Assembly (NCBI GenBank): GCA_052118425.1
Contig: JBQKHF010000004.1
DNA length: 64,000 nt
Reading direction: 5' to 3' (one strand)
DNA from: Roseburia_C sp900315735
GTDB lineage: Bacteria > Bacillota > Clostridia > Lachnospirales > Lachnospiraceae
This document shows positions 53,374 to 63,919 of the stretch, in pieces. Positions within the stretch are counted from its first letter, which is position 1, and each line of letters starts with the position of its first letter. Position numbers and translations under genes: made by a program. Below the pieces are notes generated by a model. It was not told the DNA's origin and searched no databases. It worked only from the letters and a program-made list of their open reading frames with translations.

Positions 53374-56300
53374 TGAAGATACGAAAGAAGAGAGAGGGAG
53401 CAAAAGAAAAAAAGAATAACATCCAGTTAGATAACCGGTTTCTTCTGCTGGCATTTGTCGGAGCAATCCTGCTGGCGGTGCTTATTTTTATGCAGACCAG
53501 GTTCTCGGCGTATATGCGGATGGATAACAATGGTCTGGCAGTATATCCGGGAACGGTAACGGATTCACTGGCAAAAGCCCCGGATGATGAAGAGATTGAA
53601 AAAGAAGCAGACCTCTTTTCTTTTGATGCCATGGATTATCTTTATGCCAGAAATGACGGACTTTTCTTTGGGGAAAAAGAAAAGACACGTATTGATGCGG
53701 AGTATCCGGTTTATTTAAACCACGGTGCATCAATTCAGATGGTAAATGACAGGGGTGTATTATTAGATAAAAATTTTGAAGAGACACCGACTTATAAGGG
53801 ACTGATATTAGATGAAGGTCTTGCTTATAATATCGATGGCGAGCAGGCAGATGCTGCGGAATATATATTTGTCAAGTTGAATAATGGAAACTTTGTCAAT
53901 TTAAAGACCATTACCTATACCCAGAAGGGAAAAGAGAAGGATATTGCCAAGAACAGTCTGGTTCATTTTGATGCAGATTATTTTGCATACTATGAAGTAA
54001 CTGATGATAAGCTGGTATATAAATGCTATGGCAGCCTTCCGGATGATTTTAAGCTGAAAATCGGAGATGAAGAGTACAATTATCAGGATTTCTTAAAGAT
54101 GCTTGGCGTAATAAAGGAAGATGATAAGGGCAGCATTTCAGATAATTCAGCAACCGAGGATACCGAAGAAGATACAGAGGAGACTGTAACGGGTGAGGTA
54201 CCGCAGGAGAGCAATCCGACTGTTAAAGTAGAAGAAAAGCCGGATAAGGATAAGAATAATTCTTCAGACGAAAATAAGAAACCATCCAAAGGCGGACAGG
54301 ACGGACGACAGGATATGGGTGTGCGTCCGGATGAGATGCGCCCGGATAAGAATCCGGATGATAATGGCGGTGATACCAAGAAGCCGGAAGTAAATTATGT
54401 GAAACCGGAAGTAACTTTAGGTGACTGGACAGCCAGCGTATACCGCATTACAGCACCACTTACCGTAACGGACCCGGCAAAGCGTATCGATAAGAACAAA
54501 CAGATTCAGTTTGAAGTATATGAAGTAGATAAGAATGGCAAGGAGACATTGCGTTTCCGTAGTTATCGTACCACCGGTGGTACGGTAGAGATTGGTGGTG
54601 GAAATATTGCACCGAATACTACATACCGGATTAAAGCTTATTTTACTTATAATGATGAATATAATGTATCCCAGGTAGAGCAGATTGGAGATTCAACTGT
54701 TACTACCAAAGGGCTGGATACCTTAGGCAGCATTACGTTAAACCAGCAGCCGGGAACTCCGTATAATAACCGTATTGAAATCGCAGGACTCAGTTATGCA
54801 GATGGCAGTGATTTAGAAGCAGTTTACGGAATAGACCGTTCTGCCGGCATTACCATTACCGTGCAGCCGCTTTACCATACCGGTACCGGAACAACCCTGA
54901 AACTGAATACGGCACAGATTAGTAAGTTTAAAGCAAAGGCATCCCAGGATGTTACGACTATGTCGGTGCTTTCTGCCAAGACAACTTATCAGTATGAGAT
55001 TACGGCACAGGATTATTTTGGAAATACACTGACGCTTTTAAATAATACCGGAACAGCAACCACCAGTAACCATGCACCGGAAGCCAGGTTGGACGTCAAG
55101 ACCAATGAGATTGACAATATGGAACTGTCTCTTTCCATGTTTGATGTGGATGGAGCAGCAGTGGCAAGAGAGGGCAGCACGACAGACTGCGATGTATATG
55201 TGGTAGTAAGCACAAGCCGTAAGGACCTTGCTTCAGCAGCAGATTTAACAGGAGAGAATGTGGTATGGTCCCATAAACTGGATGCATCAGAATATACCTT
55301 CTCAGAATCGCAGGGCATTTCTGTGCAGGATTTGACGCTGCCATCTATTTCCGGACTGGAACTGGATACAAAATACTTTGCAACGGTATATTGTGATTAT
55401 GATTTATCCAATGGAAAGGGAGCGCAGCGTTTCCAGAACGTAGGACAGCTTTCCTTTACCAGTGCAGGCTTATCCAGTCTTGGAAAAGTATATATTACCT
55501 GCGAAGTGTCAGATATTACCTGCGAATCTGCCTTTGTTAAATTTAAATTAAATACAACATCCACCAATCCGGAATTATCTAAGCTGATTACAAGATTAAA
55601 TATCAATGTGATGTCCGGAGATGGAGATGACAAGCAGACGGATGCATCCGTAGGTTTTGATAAAGATACAACAGCAACCAATGCTGATACAGGAGATACT
55701 TATAAGGTTTATGAGCAGTTCCGTGCGGGAACCATGATGGGCTTTCCGGCAAACGGTCTTTCCAGTATGACAGACTATTCTTTAGAACCTCATGTTTATG
55801 CAGAATATAATGGAAAAGAGTATGAACTGATTGCAGCAATGACCAGCCCGGACTTTAAGACACTCCGTAAGCCGGCAGCCGTCACGGTAGAGAATCTTTT
55901 GTTCGCAGCCGGCAGCCTGGTATTTGATACCAGGGTGGATGACCCGGATGAAGCAATTTCCGGTTATTCAGGGGATAAGGTTGTAGTAAACCTTTATACG
56001 GCAGACGGTGAATTTGTAAAGGCTGTCCGTATTGAAAAGAATAAAGATCTGACGGTTACCTTTGAGAATCTTGATGTGAATAAAAAGTATCAGATCCGTT
56101 TTGTGGCAGTAGAATATAACGAGGGATATACCAATGCAACCTTTGAATCCAATAAGGTGATTCATACCGTTGATGTGGATGAAGCAATGCGCTTAAGCGG
56201 AACCTTAAAGCTGCAGGATATTGTGGCTATTTCCGGTGATAATGTGCATTATACTGCCAATGCAAAGGCAACCTTAGAGGATCCGGACCACTATCTGACT

Positions 56301-59300
56301 GGAGAAAATGCACTTCCATATTACATCCGTGTGGAAAAGGAAGGAAAAGAATTAGATACCAATGTTTACCAGCTGCAGGCGGAATCTGCAGATGGTCATT
56401 ATGAAAATACTTATCCGTTCCAGGTAGACAGAGGAGAGTATACCTATAAGCTGACACTGTATGTCATTGTCAGCGGAAGGGAATTAGAGTTAGACACCCT
56501 GCAGTTTACTTCCGAGACAACGGTAAAAGGCTTCTGCAATGCCTATGAGATGATTCGTTATATCAAGGATAATCCATATGGTAAGTTTGTGGCAACCAAT
56601 GATATTGTTCTATCCAGTAAGAATGAAAACTATCAGAATGATAAGGATTATACCACAGATGAAGATAATACCGGAGCAACCTTGTCCGGAACCAATATTA
56701 CAAATATTTTCCATGGAACCGTAGATTTCCAGGGATTTACCTTAGAGCATCATCATTATGGCAACAGCCACCAGATGTTTACGAATATCGGACCGGGAGC
56801 TGTATTTGAAAATGTGGTATATAACTTCTATTCCGAAGTAACGGGTTCTTACTGGGAGACCGGTGGAATCACTTACCGTAACTTTGGTACAATCCGTAAT
56901 ATTTATGCGACTTATAAAGGCTCAAAAGCCTTCCAGTCCAACCAGAGATTTGCACTGCTGACCCGTTCCAATTCTGCTACCGGAGTCATCGAGTACTTTG
57001 TTGTGAAAAATGAACCGGAAGAGGACAGAAGCGGATTTACCGCATTGAACTGGTCTGCTCTTGTTGCAGTAGATAACTACGGTACCATCCGTTATGGCTA
57101 TGTATATGGTGATGATATTGAGCTTGCCAATGTAAGCCAGAGTTATGGCCGTTATGTGGGCGGTATTGCATCACAGAACGTTCAGATTGGTAAAATCTAC
57201 AGTGTTTACAGTATGGTAAATATGGTTCAGGCGGATCGTTCTGACGAAGGAGATTCCAAGAAGGGTGTAACCTGGAGTACCTGGTATGGTGCAGTTACCG
57301 GTGTTAATAATGGTTCTGTCCGCAATACCTACAGTATCGGAGAGTCAACACCGGCAGAAGACAAGTCCGGCGTCAATAACCCGGTAACGGCTGGGGGTGG
57401 ACGGATTAGCAATGTTTACTACTGGAATGAGGACAACAGAAGCTATAGCAATACTGCAGTAAAGTTGATGACGGTTGAAAATCTTTATGATATGAGCTGG
57501 CAGAATCGTCTGATGGGAGATGGCTTTGATACTTCCTTAGTTCAGATTGGCTATTATCCGCATGTAAATCTTTCTGCGGATTTACCGGAACAGGATTATA
57601 TTCCATTGCCGGAGCGTACAAGACTGGGTGACGTGGAAATTTCCGGTACAGAAGTCTTAGACTATTTTGAATTAGAAGATGGAACCCAGGCAGCCCATGT
57701 GAAATTTATCTTCAGTAACAAGGAAGGTTTGAATATTACAGGGCTTGATATAGAAGACCTTACGGTAGAGTTAGATACCAAGAATGCATCTACAGAAGAT
57801 GGATATACCACGATGACGGGAGTGGTATCTGCACCGAAGAGTTATAAGTCTTCTTATAATATTACAACGATTCATTATATTAAAAACAGCCGTACCATGG
57901 ATTACACATTAGACCCGGCGTACCAGTTATCCGTTGATTTCTTCCGTCCGGTTTATACGGCAGATGAATGGTATGATTATGTAGTTACAAAAGCGAGGGC
58001 AAAGAGCTGTGAGAATGTAAGACTGATGAATGACATTGATTTTGCAGATGTAGATGTAAGCCGTATTATGGTAACATATGACTTTACTGCAAAATTAGAT
58101 GGAAACGGTAAGACCTTATCCAATATCAATCTGCAGAAGGGCTATAAGACAGCCAATAATAATGCAAAATATGATTTGTTTACGAAGATTACCGGAAATG
58201 CAGAAGTATATAATCTGAACGTTTTGAACTATAAGTGCGGTGGAACCTATACCGACCGGAATGGAAAACAGTATGTAGCTGTAAATGGAGCACTTTTCTA
58301 TGTTGTTGAAGGTCAGGTTTATGATGTGCATATTCAGGGTATTGAGAATATTTCCTATGGAACTATGGGAGGAATTGTTGCCTTTGTACAGAATGCAGGA
58401 GAAGTAAAAGACTGTTCTGTAACAGCAAGTGATACCATGGGTGTTACTTTTACTTACCAGGAGCCACAGAATGTAAACAGTGATATTTCACTGGGAGGAA
58501 TTGCAGGTAATGTTACCAATGGACGTATTACCCACTGTTTCGTAACGGATGCCGTCATTACTGCGGATGCCATGAAGGGAAGTAATGGTGTTGGTGCAGT
58601 AGTAGGTTATGCATCCAACAGTGTAATTGATACCGCTTATGCGGAAGGAAGCATTACCACAAGAGCAACCAAGGTCGGCGGAATCGTCGGACAGTATTAT
58701 GCTACGAATGCATCCATTGCCTGTGTAAAGAATGTATGGGCGAAAGTGGATATTATCTGTAGTACCGATATGATTGGAGAACTGATTGGACAGGCAAATA
58801 TTACCAATGACCTGATCAGCTCCACCAATAATATGACCGGTCTGGGAGTTGGAAACGTATATGCTTCCAATCCGGATATTGAGAACATTTCCCATACAGT
58901 CGGAAATAATATTGCAAAGCCGATTTCCTTCTATGGAACCCAGATGCAGCTTATCAATGGTGCGTCCGGAGATGGAATTACCGAGAGTGAAGCGAATGTG
59001 GTACGTGGTTTATTAACATATGAAAAGCTTACTGCAGATGCAGGAAATACTTATCGTAATACCATTGGGTTTAAAAATGTATACAGCATGGATGGCACGG
59101 CAGATGGTTATATGCCAAAGATGTATTATGATGAAACCTGTAAATTACTGCCATGCCAGAAGGATATTAAGCTGGATGATACAGATGATTACAATATTGA
59201 AGTGTCAAATGTATATGTAAATACAACCACCCGTATTATTACAGTAGAGCTTAAAAACCCGGATTACTATAAAATAACCGGACTTAATATTGATGATCTG

Positions 59301-62300
59301 AAATGGCATTATACCAGTGATACGTCAGGTTCTTCACCAAATGTGAAGGCATCCATTGATGATGCAGCAGATTATACACTTGGAACCACAAGAATCTATC
59401 TGCAATATGAAGATCCTTCTCTGCAGGAACATTATTTAGACAGTTATGTGTTAAGAAATATACAGTTCTATACTGTAAAGAACAGTAATGAGATGACGGT
59501 AGAGGCAGCAAAACAGCAGGCAGACAGCGGAAACGGAGATATTCTGGATTTGCCATGTTATACCAGAATCCCGGCAACGCTGTACCGCGATATTGATTCT
59601 TTGTCTGACTGGAATAAGATACCGGATTATCCGGAATATGAGAATTACCGCCTGACCAGTGATATTGATTTCGGTACCGGTGACTTTGCAAAGAATCTGA
59701 AAATCAGCCGTCTGGTGGGAATGGGAAAGAAGACGATGTCAAATGTCAACATTTCCGGTACGAACGTTAATCTCATCAGCCGTCTGAACAGCGGATTGCA
59801 GAATATTGTATTAAAGGATTCCACATTGAGCAGCAGCGGCAGCGACTGTATCGGATTTATCGGAATCAGTAACGGAAACATTTCCGACTGTGAATTTGAC
59901 AACCTTACGATAATACCGAAGTCATCAGGTCTGGGCTATGTAGGAATTATCGGATACCAGAATGGTAACTCCTTCAGCAATCTGACCTTAAATCAAATCA
60001 CGATTAAAGGACAGACCGCAAATAATATCAACTATATCGGTGCAATTACCGGTTATGTCCGCGATGTATGTAAGGTCAATGATATTAAGGCAGGTGACCT
60101 GGATATTGCAGGTAACTCCTATGTCGGTGGACTCTATGGTCGAATTGAGAAGGGTGATATTGATTCTGTAGAACTTACCGATATTAAGGTACAGGGAAAT
60201 TCTAACTATGTTGGTGGAATGGCAGCAGTAATTGGAGCTAACGATAATGCCAGCCAGGGTAAGGTTACGAATATTACACTGACCGGTACACCGGAGTTAG
60301 ATGAAAATGGTGTGATGACCGGCTCTACCACAGCTATTACTGGAAAAGACAGCTGGGTTGGTGGTGTAGTCGGATATATCCGTGAGACCATCGGAACCGG
60401 AAGTGCGGCGGCGAATGATGGTGTAACCGTCACCGGAAGTTACGTCAGTGGACGTGGAAATGTAGTCGGAGGAATCTTTGGCTCACAGACAAGTGCCTGG
60501 GGCTACCATCTGTCGATTGCTGATTCACTGGTAAGAGGTGAGACACCACCTCGGAAGGCATCCTTCTATGGTATTGGAGGAGCCATTGGAGACAAGGCAT
60601 GGAATGCATCCATAAGATGGGTAGATGCCAACAATGTCAGAGTAGAATCTACTGCACATTATGATGTTGGTGGATTAATCGGCTATACCAGTGGTGGTTC
60701 GATAAGCTACAGTACCTGTACGAATGGTGTAATCAAGGCAGAAGCAGATACCACCGGAAATTATGCCAATACAGATAAGCTGGTTGGTGGATTTATCGGA
60801 GACGGTTCCAATGCAACCTACACTTATTGCGGAACCATCAATACCATTGTGGATGCGGAAACCATGAGTGAAGTCGGTGGATTTGCCGGACGAATTGGTG
60901 GTGGACTTGGACAGAACAATTCTGCGTACTATTGTTATAGTATTGCAGAACCGGATGCCTCCTTAAAGGATACACTTTATGCAGCACAGGCTGCTCCGGA
61001 ATATTATGTCAAAGGAAAGACCAAGGTTGGAGGAATGGCAGGAACTGTATATTCACAGTTGGTACGAAGCTACTCCAATATGAATGTAGATGCCGGAGCC
61101 GGAGACAGTGCAAATGATACTGCGATAGCCGGAGGACTGGTAGGATACTATGCGAACTTCTATACGACTTCCATTGTTGGTGTAACACCAAGATATAGTT
61201 ACTCCTATGCAAGATTACAGTATAACTATTTCGCAGGAAGTGTAAATTCTACCGGTTATGCCGGTGGCGCAATTGGACGTATTGGTCTGCTGGATCACAG
61301 CCAGGGCAATGGAAACAGTTCCAGAACTAAAGACGGTAAAGACGGAGAAGGTAAGACCGGTTATGGATATGAAAGGGATTATACTTCCAATAATATTGTG
61401 ATTGCATCTACCATAACAGGAAAAGACGGTATGACAAGACCGTTTGCAGCTGATGACAGAGAGTTTACCGGAAGAAATAATCGTCTGTGGGATGGCAGCT
61501 TAATTAATGGCACTTCTGTTTCACAGATTAAGACCAATGGAACGTATGCTTACCCGACTTACTGGGAAGCAATAGATAAGTTCCCACAGTCAGATTTAAA
61601 TGCGGCAGACAGCAGCAATACAAGCTTAGATGGTAAGAATCCGTTGAAACTGCAATTGTTTAAGAGTAAGAATTTAAAGAACAGCACAGATACTTCGGAT
61701 ACAGAAAACTGGTATATTGATGCAAATGGCAATCAGACAGACAGACCAATAGCGGCAATATTCTACCGCAACATGGGATGGAGCTGTAGTTACAGTGCTA
61801 CTGCACCGGATAGTATGGCACGAAATTACAACTGGCGTGTAAGTATGTCTAAGGTAAAGGATCAGTATGAGAGTACAGGAGAGGATACCGGTGATTATCT
61901 GCCACAGCTTCGTAGTCCGAATGCATCGAACCAGTGGGTGGTAGCTTATGACAGTGACCCTGTAATTGCAAAACAGTCTGCAATCGGAAGACTTCCGATT
62001 CCGACCTATGATGATCCGGGCAGGGCAGCAGGTTACAGTCTGGAAGAAGAGACAGAGGATACCTATGGTACTATGTATGCTTCTGATGTGGACGCAGTAA
62101 ACTTAGAGTTCTCAGATGACCTGGTAGGCAACGGATATTATGAGTTAAAATGTGGTGATACCGTTGTGGCACAGGAGAAGATTACAGAACGTGTTGTTAC
62201 CTATCAGTATGACTTTAAGGAGAAACTGACACTGACCTATGGATTCTTTAAGAATGCAGAGATGGAAGAAGAGAATCTCTTTATCAGCGAGAATCTGGAT

Positions 62301-63734
62301 GCATTGGAGACCATTACCAGAGCAAAAGGTGACCTTGCAAGAAATATTATGGTCTATGGTGATGATTATTACTATATCAGCAAGGATGGTCTGGTATCTT
62401 CAACCGGAACATACAGTGGAGACTATGTCATGTTAATGAATGGCAGGGCGCTTGACAGTAATGGAAATATTATTTCGGTTGTCGACCACAGCAGTGCAGG
62501 CAGTGTTATGAATATGACCAAAGAGGAGACTGCAAAGCCTCTTGCACAGGCAACGTTTATGGGATTTACGATAGACACCTATGCAAAATGCAGCAGGATT
62601 GCAGGAAACCAGAGTGCGATGTATCAGAATGACCAGATATTTATTGTAAATGGTCAGATGTATGTTGTATCTGGTAAGATGGAGAATCAGAAGGATGGCA
62701 TTTTACTCTATACCTTAAATGGAACAAATTATATGACCATTCTGGGTAATGACGGAGTTATGGTTGATATGATCCAGGAGGATGCAAACATTCCGGAAGA
62801 GGTAAGCAATAAAGCAATTCTTCAGATTACCAATACACTGCAGGCAAGTGTTCCATATGTCATTGTGGAATATGGCAATGGGGGCATGATTGGATACAAT
62901 TATGCGACGGGAGAGATTCTCTTTGATAACCATATAGACAGCAGTACTTCCCTTTTGGATTATGCAAAAGAGTTCTTTACGGGAGATAAAGGTTCTATGT
63001 ATCATGGAATGAATGCAACCTATGCAGCCAATGCAGATTTGAGCAAACGGATTCATTCTTCCGCAGACCTTGACCGTATTGTTGGAAATAATTCCGGTGA
63101 GTTAGTAACAGACCACAGCACCGGAGAGAATACCGGTATTGCAGATGCAGACCATACTGCAAAAGCAGATGGAGAGACCGCAGCGGCAAATCCGGATAAT
63201 GAAGGACAGACAGACGGCGGCAGTGGAAGCGGAAGTGATACTGCACCGGAGGGAGGAAGCACAGCCGGAGCAGATGCAGCTGCAAATGCAAAGGATGATA
63301 AGACCGGTGAAACAGTAGCCGGCGGAACTGCAGATTTAGATGGAAGTAAAGATACCAACGGAACTTCAAAGACGAATGGAAGCGTTGATACCAATGGAAC
63401 CGCAGGCGGTGAAGGAGATGGAGATGTCACAGAAGATGGTATGCTTCATTCCGATACCGTAGCAGCAAACAGCGGTAAATTTATGACTGTATACAATCCA
63501 TTGACCGGTATGTATGAGATTGTCAGTGTGGACAGCTACCTTACCGACCCGGATTACATTTCTGAGAATGACAGACTTGGAATCTCAGACTTGTCTTCTA
63601 CCAGTGGATATGCAGCAGCTAAGACCGACCGCAGTCAGGAGCATGGAATTATAATTTACCTGATTGCAGCAGGCATGGTACTGATTCTGATTGGGGGAGT
63701 CGTTGTTTATACGAAAAAGAAACGTCAAATCTAA
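53370..63734 (+). CDS. Giant surface protein with membrane anchors at both ends, Fn3-like and GLUG repeats
   Basis: In this 3454-aa protein the N-terminal helix (about 27-45) and ectodomain (to about 245) follow the plan of its operon partners. A charged Glu/Lys/Pro/Asp linker (about 256-348) leads to several Fn3-like domains (about 350-1050). After this come two large regions with GLUG-type repeats (VGGLIGYTSGGSISYS, KVGGMAGTVYSQLVRSYS and similar, about 1060-1380 and 1550-2650), which usually form beta-helices in adhesins. A Gly/Ala/Thr/Asp-rich stretch at about 3243-3360 precedes the C-terminal helix (about 3426-3447) and KKKRQI. No LPxTG is present. Both ends are thus predicted in the cytoplasm with ~3380 residues outside. 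Confidence 0.82.
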   Translation: MMKIRKKREGAKEKKNNIQLDNRFLLLAFVGAILLAVLIFMQTRFSAYMRMDNNGLAVYPGTVTDSLAKAPDDEEIEKEADLFSFDAMDYLYARNDGLFFGEKEKTRIDAEYPVYLNHGASIQMVNDRGVLLDKNFEETPTYKGLILDEGLAYNIDGEQADAAEYIFVKLNNGNFVNLKTITYTQKGKEKDIAKNSLVHFDADYFAYYEVTDDKLVYKCYGSLPDDFKLKIGDEEYNYQDFLKMLGVIKEDDKGSISDNSATEDTEEDTEETVTGEVPQESNPTVKVEEKPDKDKNNSSDENKKPSKGGQDGRQDMGVRPDEMRPDKNPDDNGGDTKKPEVNYVKPEVTLGDWTASVYRITAPLTVTDPAKRIDKNKQIQFEVYEVDKNGKETLRFRSYRTTGGTVEIGGGNIAPNTTYRIKAYFTYNDEYNVSQVEQIGDSTVTTKGLDTLGSITLNQQPGTPYNNRIEIAGLSYADGSDLEAVYGIDRSAGITITVQPLYHTGTGTTLKLNTAQISKFKAKASQDVTTMSVLSAKTTYQYEITAQDYFGNTLTLLNNTGTATTSNHAPEARLDVKTNEIDNMELSLSMFDVDGAAVAREGSTTDCDVYVVVSTSRKDLASAADLTGENVVWSHKLDASEYTFSESQGISVQDLTLPSISGLELDTKYFATVYCDYDLSNGKGAQRFQNVGQLSFTSAGLSSLGKVYITCEVSDITCESAFVKFKLNTTSTNPELSKLITRLNINVMSGDGDDKQTDASVGFDKDTTATNADTGDTYKVYEQFRAGTMMGFPANGLSSMTDYSLEPHVYAEYNGKEYELIAAMTSPDFKTLRKPAAVTVENLLFAAGSLVFDTRVDDPDEAISGYSGDKVVVNLYTADGEFVKAVRIEKNKDLTVTFENLDVNKKYQIRFVAVEYNEGYTNATFESNKVIHTVDVDEAMRLSGTLKLQDIVAISGDNVHYTANAKATLEDPDHYLTGENALPYYIRVEKEGKELDTNVYQLQAESADGHYENTYPFQVDRGEYTYKLTLYVIVSGRELELDTLQFTSETTVKGFCNAYEMIRYIKDNPYGKFVATNDIVLSSKNENYQNDKDYTTDEDNTGATLSGTNITNIFHGTVDFQGFTLEHHHYGNSHQMFTNIGPGAVFENVVYNFYSEVTGSYWETGGITYRNFGTIRNIYATYKGSKAFQSNQRFALLTRSNSATGVIEYFVVKNEPEEDRSGFTALNWSALVAVDNYGTIRYGYVYGDDIELANVSQSYGRYVGGIASQNVQIGKIYSVYSMVNMVQADRSDEGDSKKGVTWSTWYGAVTGVNNGSVRNTYSIGESTPAEDKSGVNNPVTAGGGRISNVYYWNEDNRSYSNTAVKLMTVENLYDMSWQNRLMGDGFDTSLVQIGYYPHVNLSADLPEQDYIPLPERTRLGDVEISGTEVLDYFELEDGTQAAHVKFIFSNKEGLNITGLDIEDLTVELDTKNASTEDGYTTMTGVVSAPKSYKSSYNITTIHYIKNSRTMDYTLDPAYQLSVDFFRPVYTADEWYDYVVTKARAKSCENVRLMNDIDFADVDVSRIMVTYDFTAKLDGNGKTLSNINLQKGYKTANNNAKYDLFTKITGNAEVYNLNVLNYKCGGTYTDRNGKQYVAVNGALFYVVEGQVYDVHIQGIENISYGTMGGIVAFVQNAGEVKDCSVTASDTMGVTFTYQEPQNVNSDISLGGIAGNVTNGRITHCFVTDAVITADAMKGSNGVGAVVGYASNSVIDTAYAEGSITTRATKVGGIVGQYYATNASIACVKNVWAKVDIICSTDMIGELIGQANITNDLISSTNNMTGLGVGNVYASNPDIENISHTVGNNIAKPISFYGTQMQLINGASGDGITESEANVVRGLLTYEKLTADAGNTYRNTIGFKNVYSMDGTADGYMPKMYYDETCKLLPCQKDIKLDDTDDYNIEVSNVYVNTTTRIITVELKNPDYYKITGLNIDDLKWHYTSDTSGSSPNVKASIDDAADYTLGTTRIYLQYEDPSLQEHYLDSYVLRNIQFYTVKNSNEMTVEAAKQQADSGNGDILDLPCYTRIPATLYRDIDSLSDWNKIPDYPEYENYRLTSDIDFGTGDFAKNLKISRLVGMGKKTMSNVNISGTNVNLISRLNSGLQNIVLKDSTLSSSGSDCIGFIGISNGNISDCEFDNLTIIPKSSGLGYVGIIGYQNGNSFSNLTLNQITIKGQTANNINYIGAITGYVRDVCKVNDIKAGDLDIAGNSYVGGLYGRIEKGDIDSVELTDIKVQGNSNYVGGMAAVIGANDNASQGKVTNITLTGTPELDENGVMTGSTTAITGKDSWVGGVVGYIRETIGTGSAAANDGVTVTGSYVSGRGNVVGGIFGSQTSAWGYHLSIADSLVRGETPPRKASFYGIGGAIGDKAWNASIRWVDANNVRVESTAHYDVGGLIGYTSGGSISYSTCTNGVIKAEADTTGNYANTDKLVGGFIGDGSNATYTYCGTINTIVDAETMSEVGGFAGRIGGGLGQNNSAYYCYSIAEPDASLKDTLYAAQAAPEYYVKGKTKVGGMAGTVYSQLVRSYSNMNVDAGAGDSANDTAIAGGLVGYYANFYTTSIVGVTPRYSYSYARLQYNYFAGSVNSTGYAGGAIGRIGLLDHSQGNGNSSRTKDGKDGEGKTGYGYERDYTSNNIVIASTITGKDGMTRPFAADDREFTGRNNRLWDGSLINGTSVSQIKTNGTYAYPTYWEAIDKFPQSDLNAADSSNTSLDGKNPLKLQLFKSKNLKNSTDTSDTENWYIDANGNQTDRPIAAIFYRNMGWSCSYSATAPDSMARNYNWRVSMSKVKDQYESTGEDTGDYLPQLRSPNASNQWVVAYDSDPVIAKQSAIGRLPIPTYDDPGRAAGYSLEEETEDTYGTMYASDVDAVNLEFSDDLVGNGYYELKCGDTVVAQEKITERVVTYQYDFKEKLTLTYGFFKNAEMEEENLFISENLDALETITRAKGDLARNIMVYGDDYYYISKDGLVSSTGTYSGDYVMLMNGRALDSNGNIISVVDHSSAGSVMNMTKEETAKPLAQATFMGFTIDTYAKCSRIAGNQSAMYQNDQIFIVNGQMYVVSGKMENQKDGILLYTLNGTNYMTILGNDGVMVDMIQEDANIPEEVSNKAILQITNTLQASVPYVIVEYGNGGMIGYNYATGEILFDNHIDSSTSLLDYAKEFFTGDKGSMYHGMNATYAANADLSKRIHSSADLDRIVGNNSGELVTDHSTGENTGIADADHTAKADGETAAANPDNEGQTDGGSGSGSDTAPEGGSTAGADAAANAKDDKTGETVAGGTADLDGSKDTNGTSKTNGSVDTNGTAGGEGDGDVTEDGMLHSDTVAANSGKFMTVYNPLTGMYEIVSVDSYLTDPDYISENDRLGISDLSSTSGYAAAKTDRSQEHGIIIYLIAAGMVLILIGGVVVYTKKKRQI

Positions 63735-63772
63735 TAGAATTCTAAAATGTTTCTTAAAAGACAATAACTCTG

Positions 63773-63801
63773 TTGACACAGGAAAGTATGGGACTTAAGA
63801 T
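63773..63801 (+). promoter_or_regulatory. Sigma-A promoter downstream of the giant protein gene
   Basis: Consensus TTGACA (63773-63778), 17-bp spacer, TAAGAT (63796-63801). The start would be near 63808, directly before the hairpin at 63813-63848. Confidence 0.65.
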
Positions 63802-63812
63802 GAATATCAAGG

Positions 63813-63848
63813 TATGGTGATATGTGAACATACATATCACCATATTTT
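63813..63848 (+). terminator. Intrinsic terminator, perfect 13-bp stem
   Basis: TATGGTGATATGT (63813-63825) pairs with 63832-63844; the loop is 6 nt and a TTTT run ends at 63848. It probably ends the ten-gene operon, and may also end or attenuate RNA from the promoter at 63773. Confidence 0.8.
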
Positions 63849-63919
63849 GATTGTATCTTGTACAAATAAACTACCTGCTATGCAGGTGTGTCCGCAGACG
63901 CTTTAGCTTACAGTAAAAA

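Noticed and set aside
63640..63734. Sortase (LPxTG) cell-wall anchor on the 3454-aa protein
   Set aside because: The hydrophobic helix and basic tail are present, but no LPxTG-like motif precedes them.
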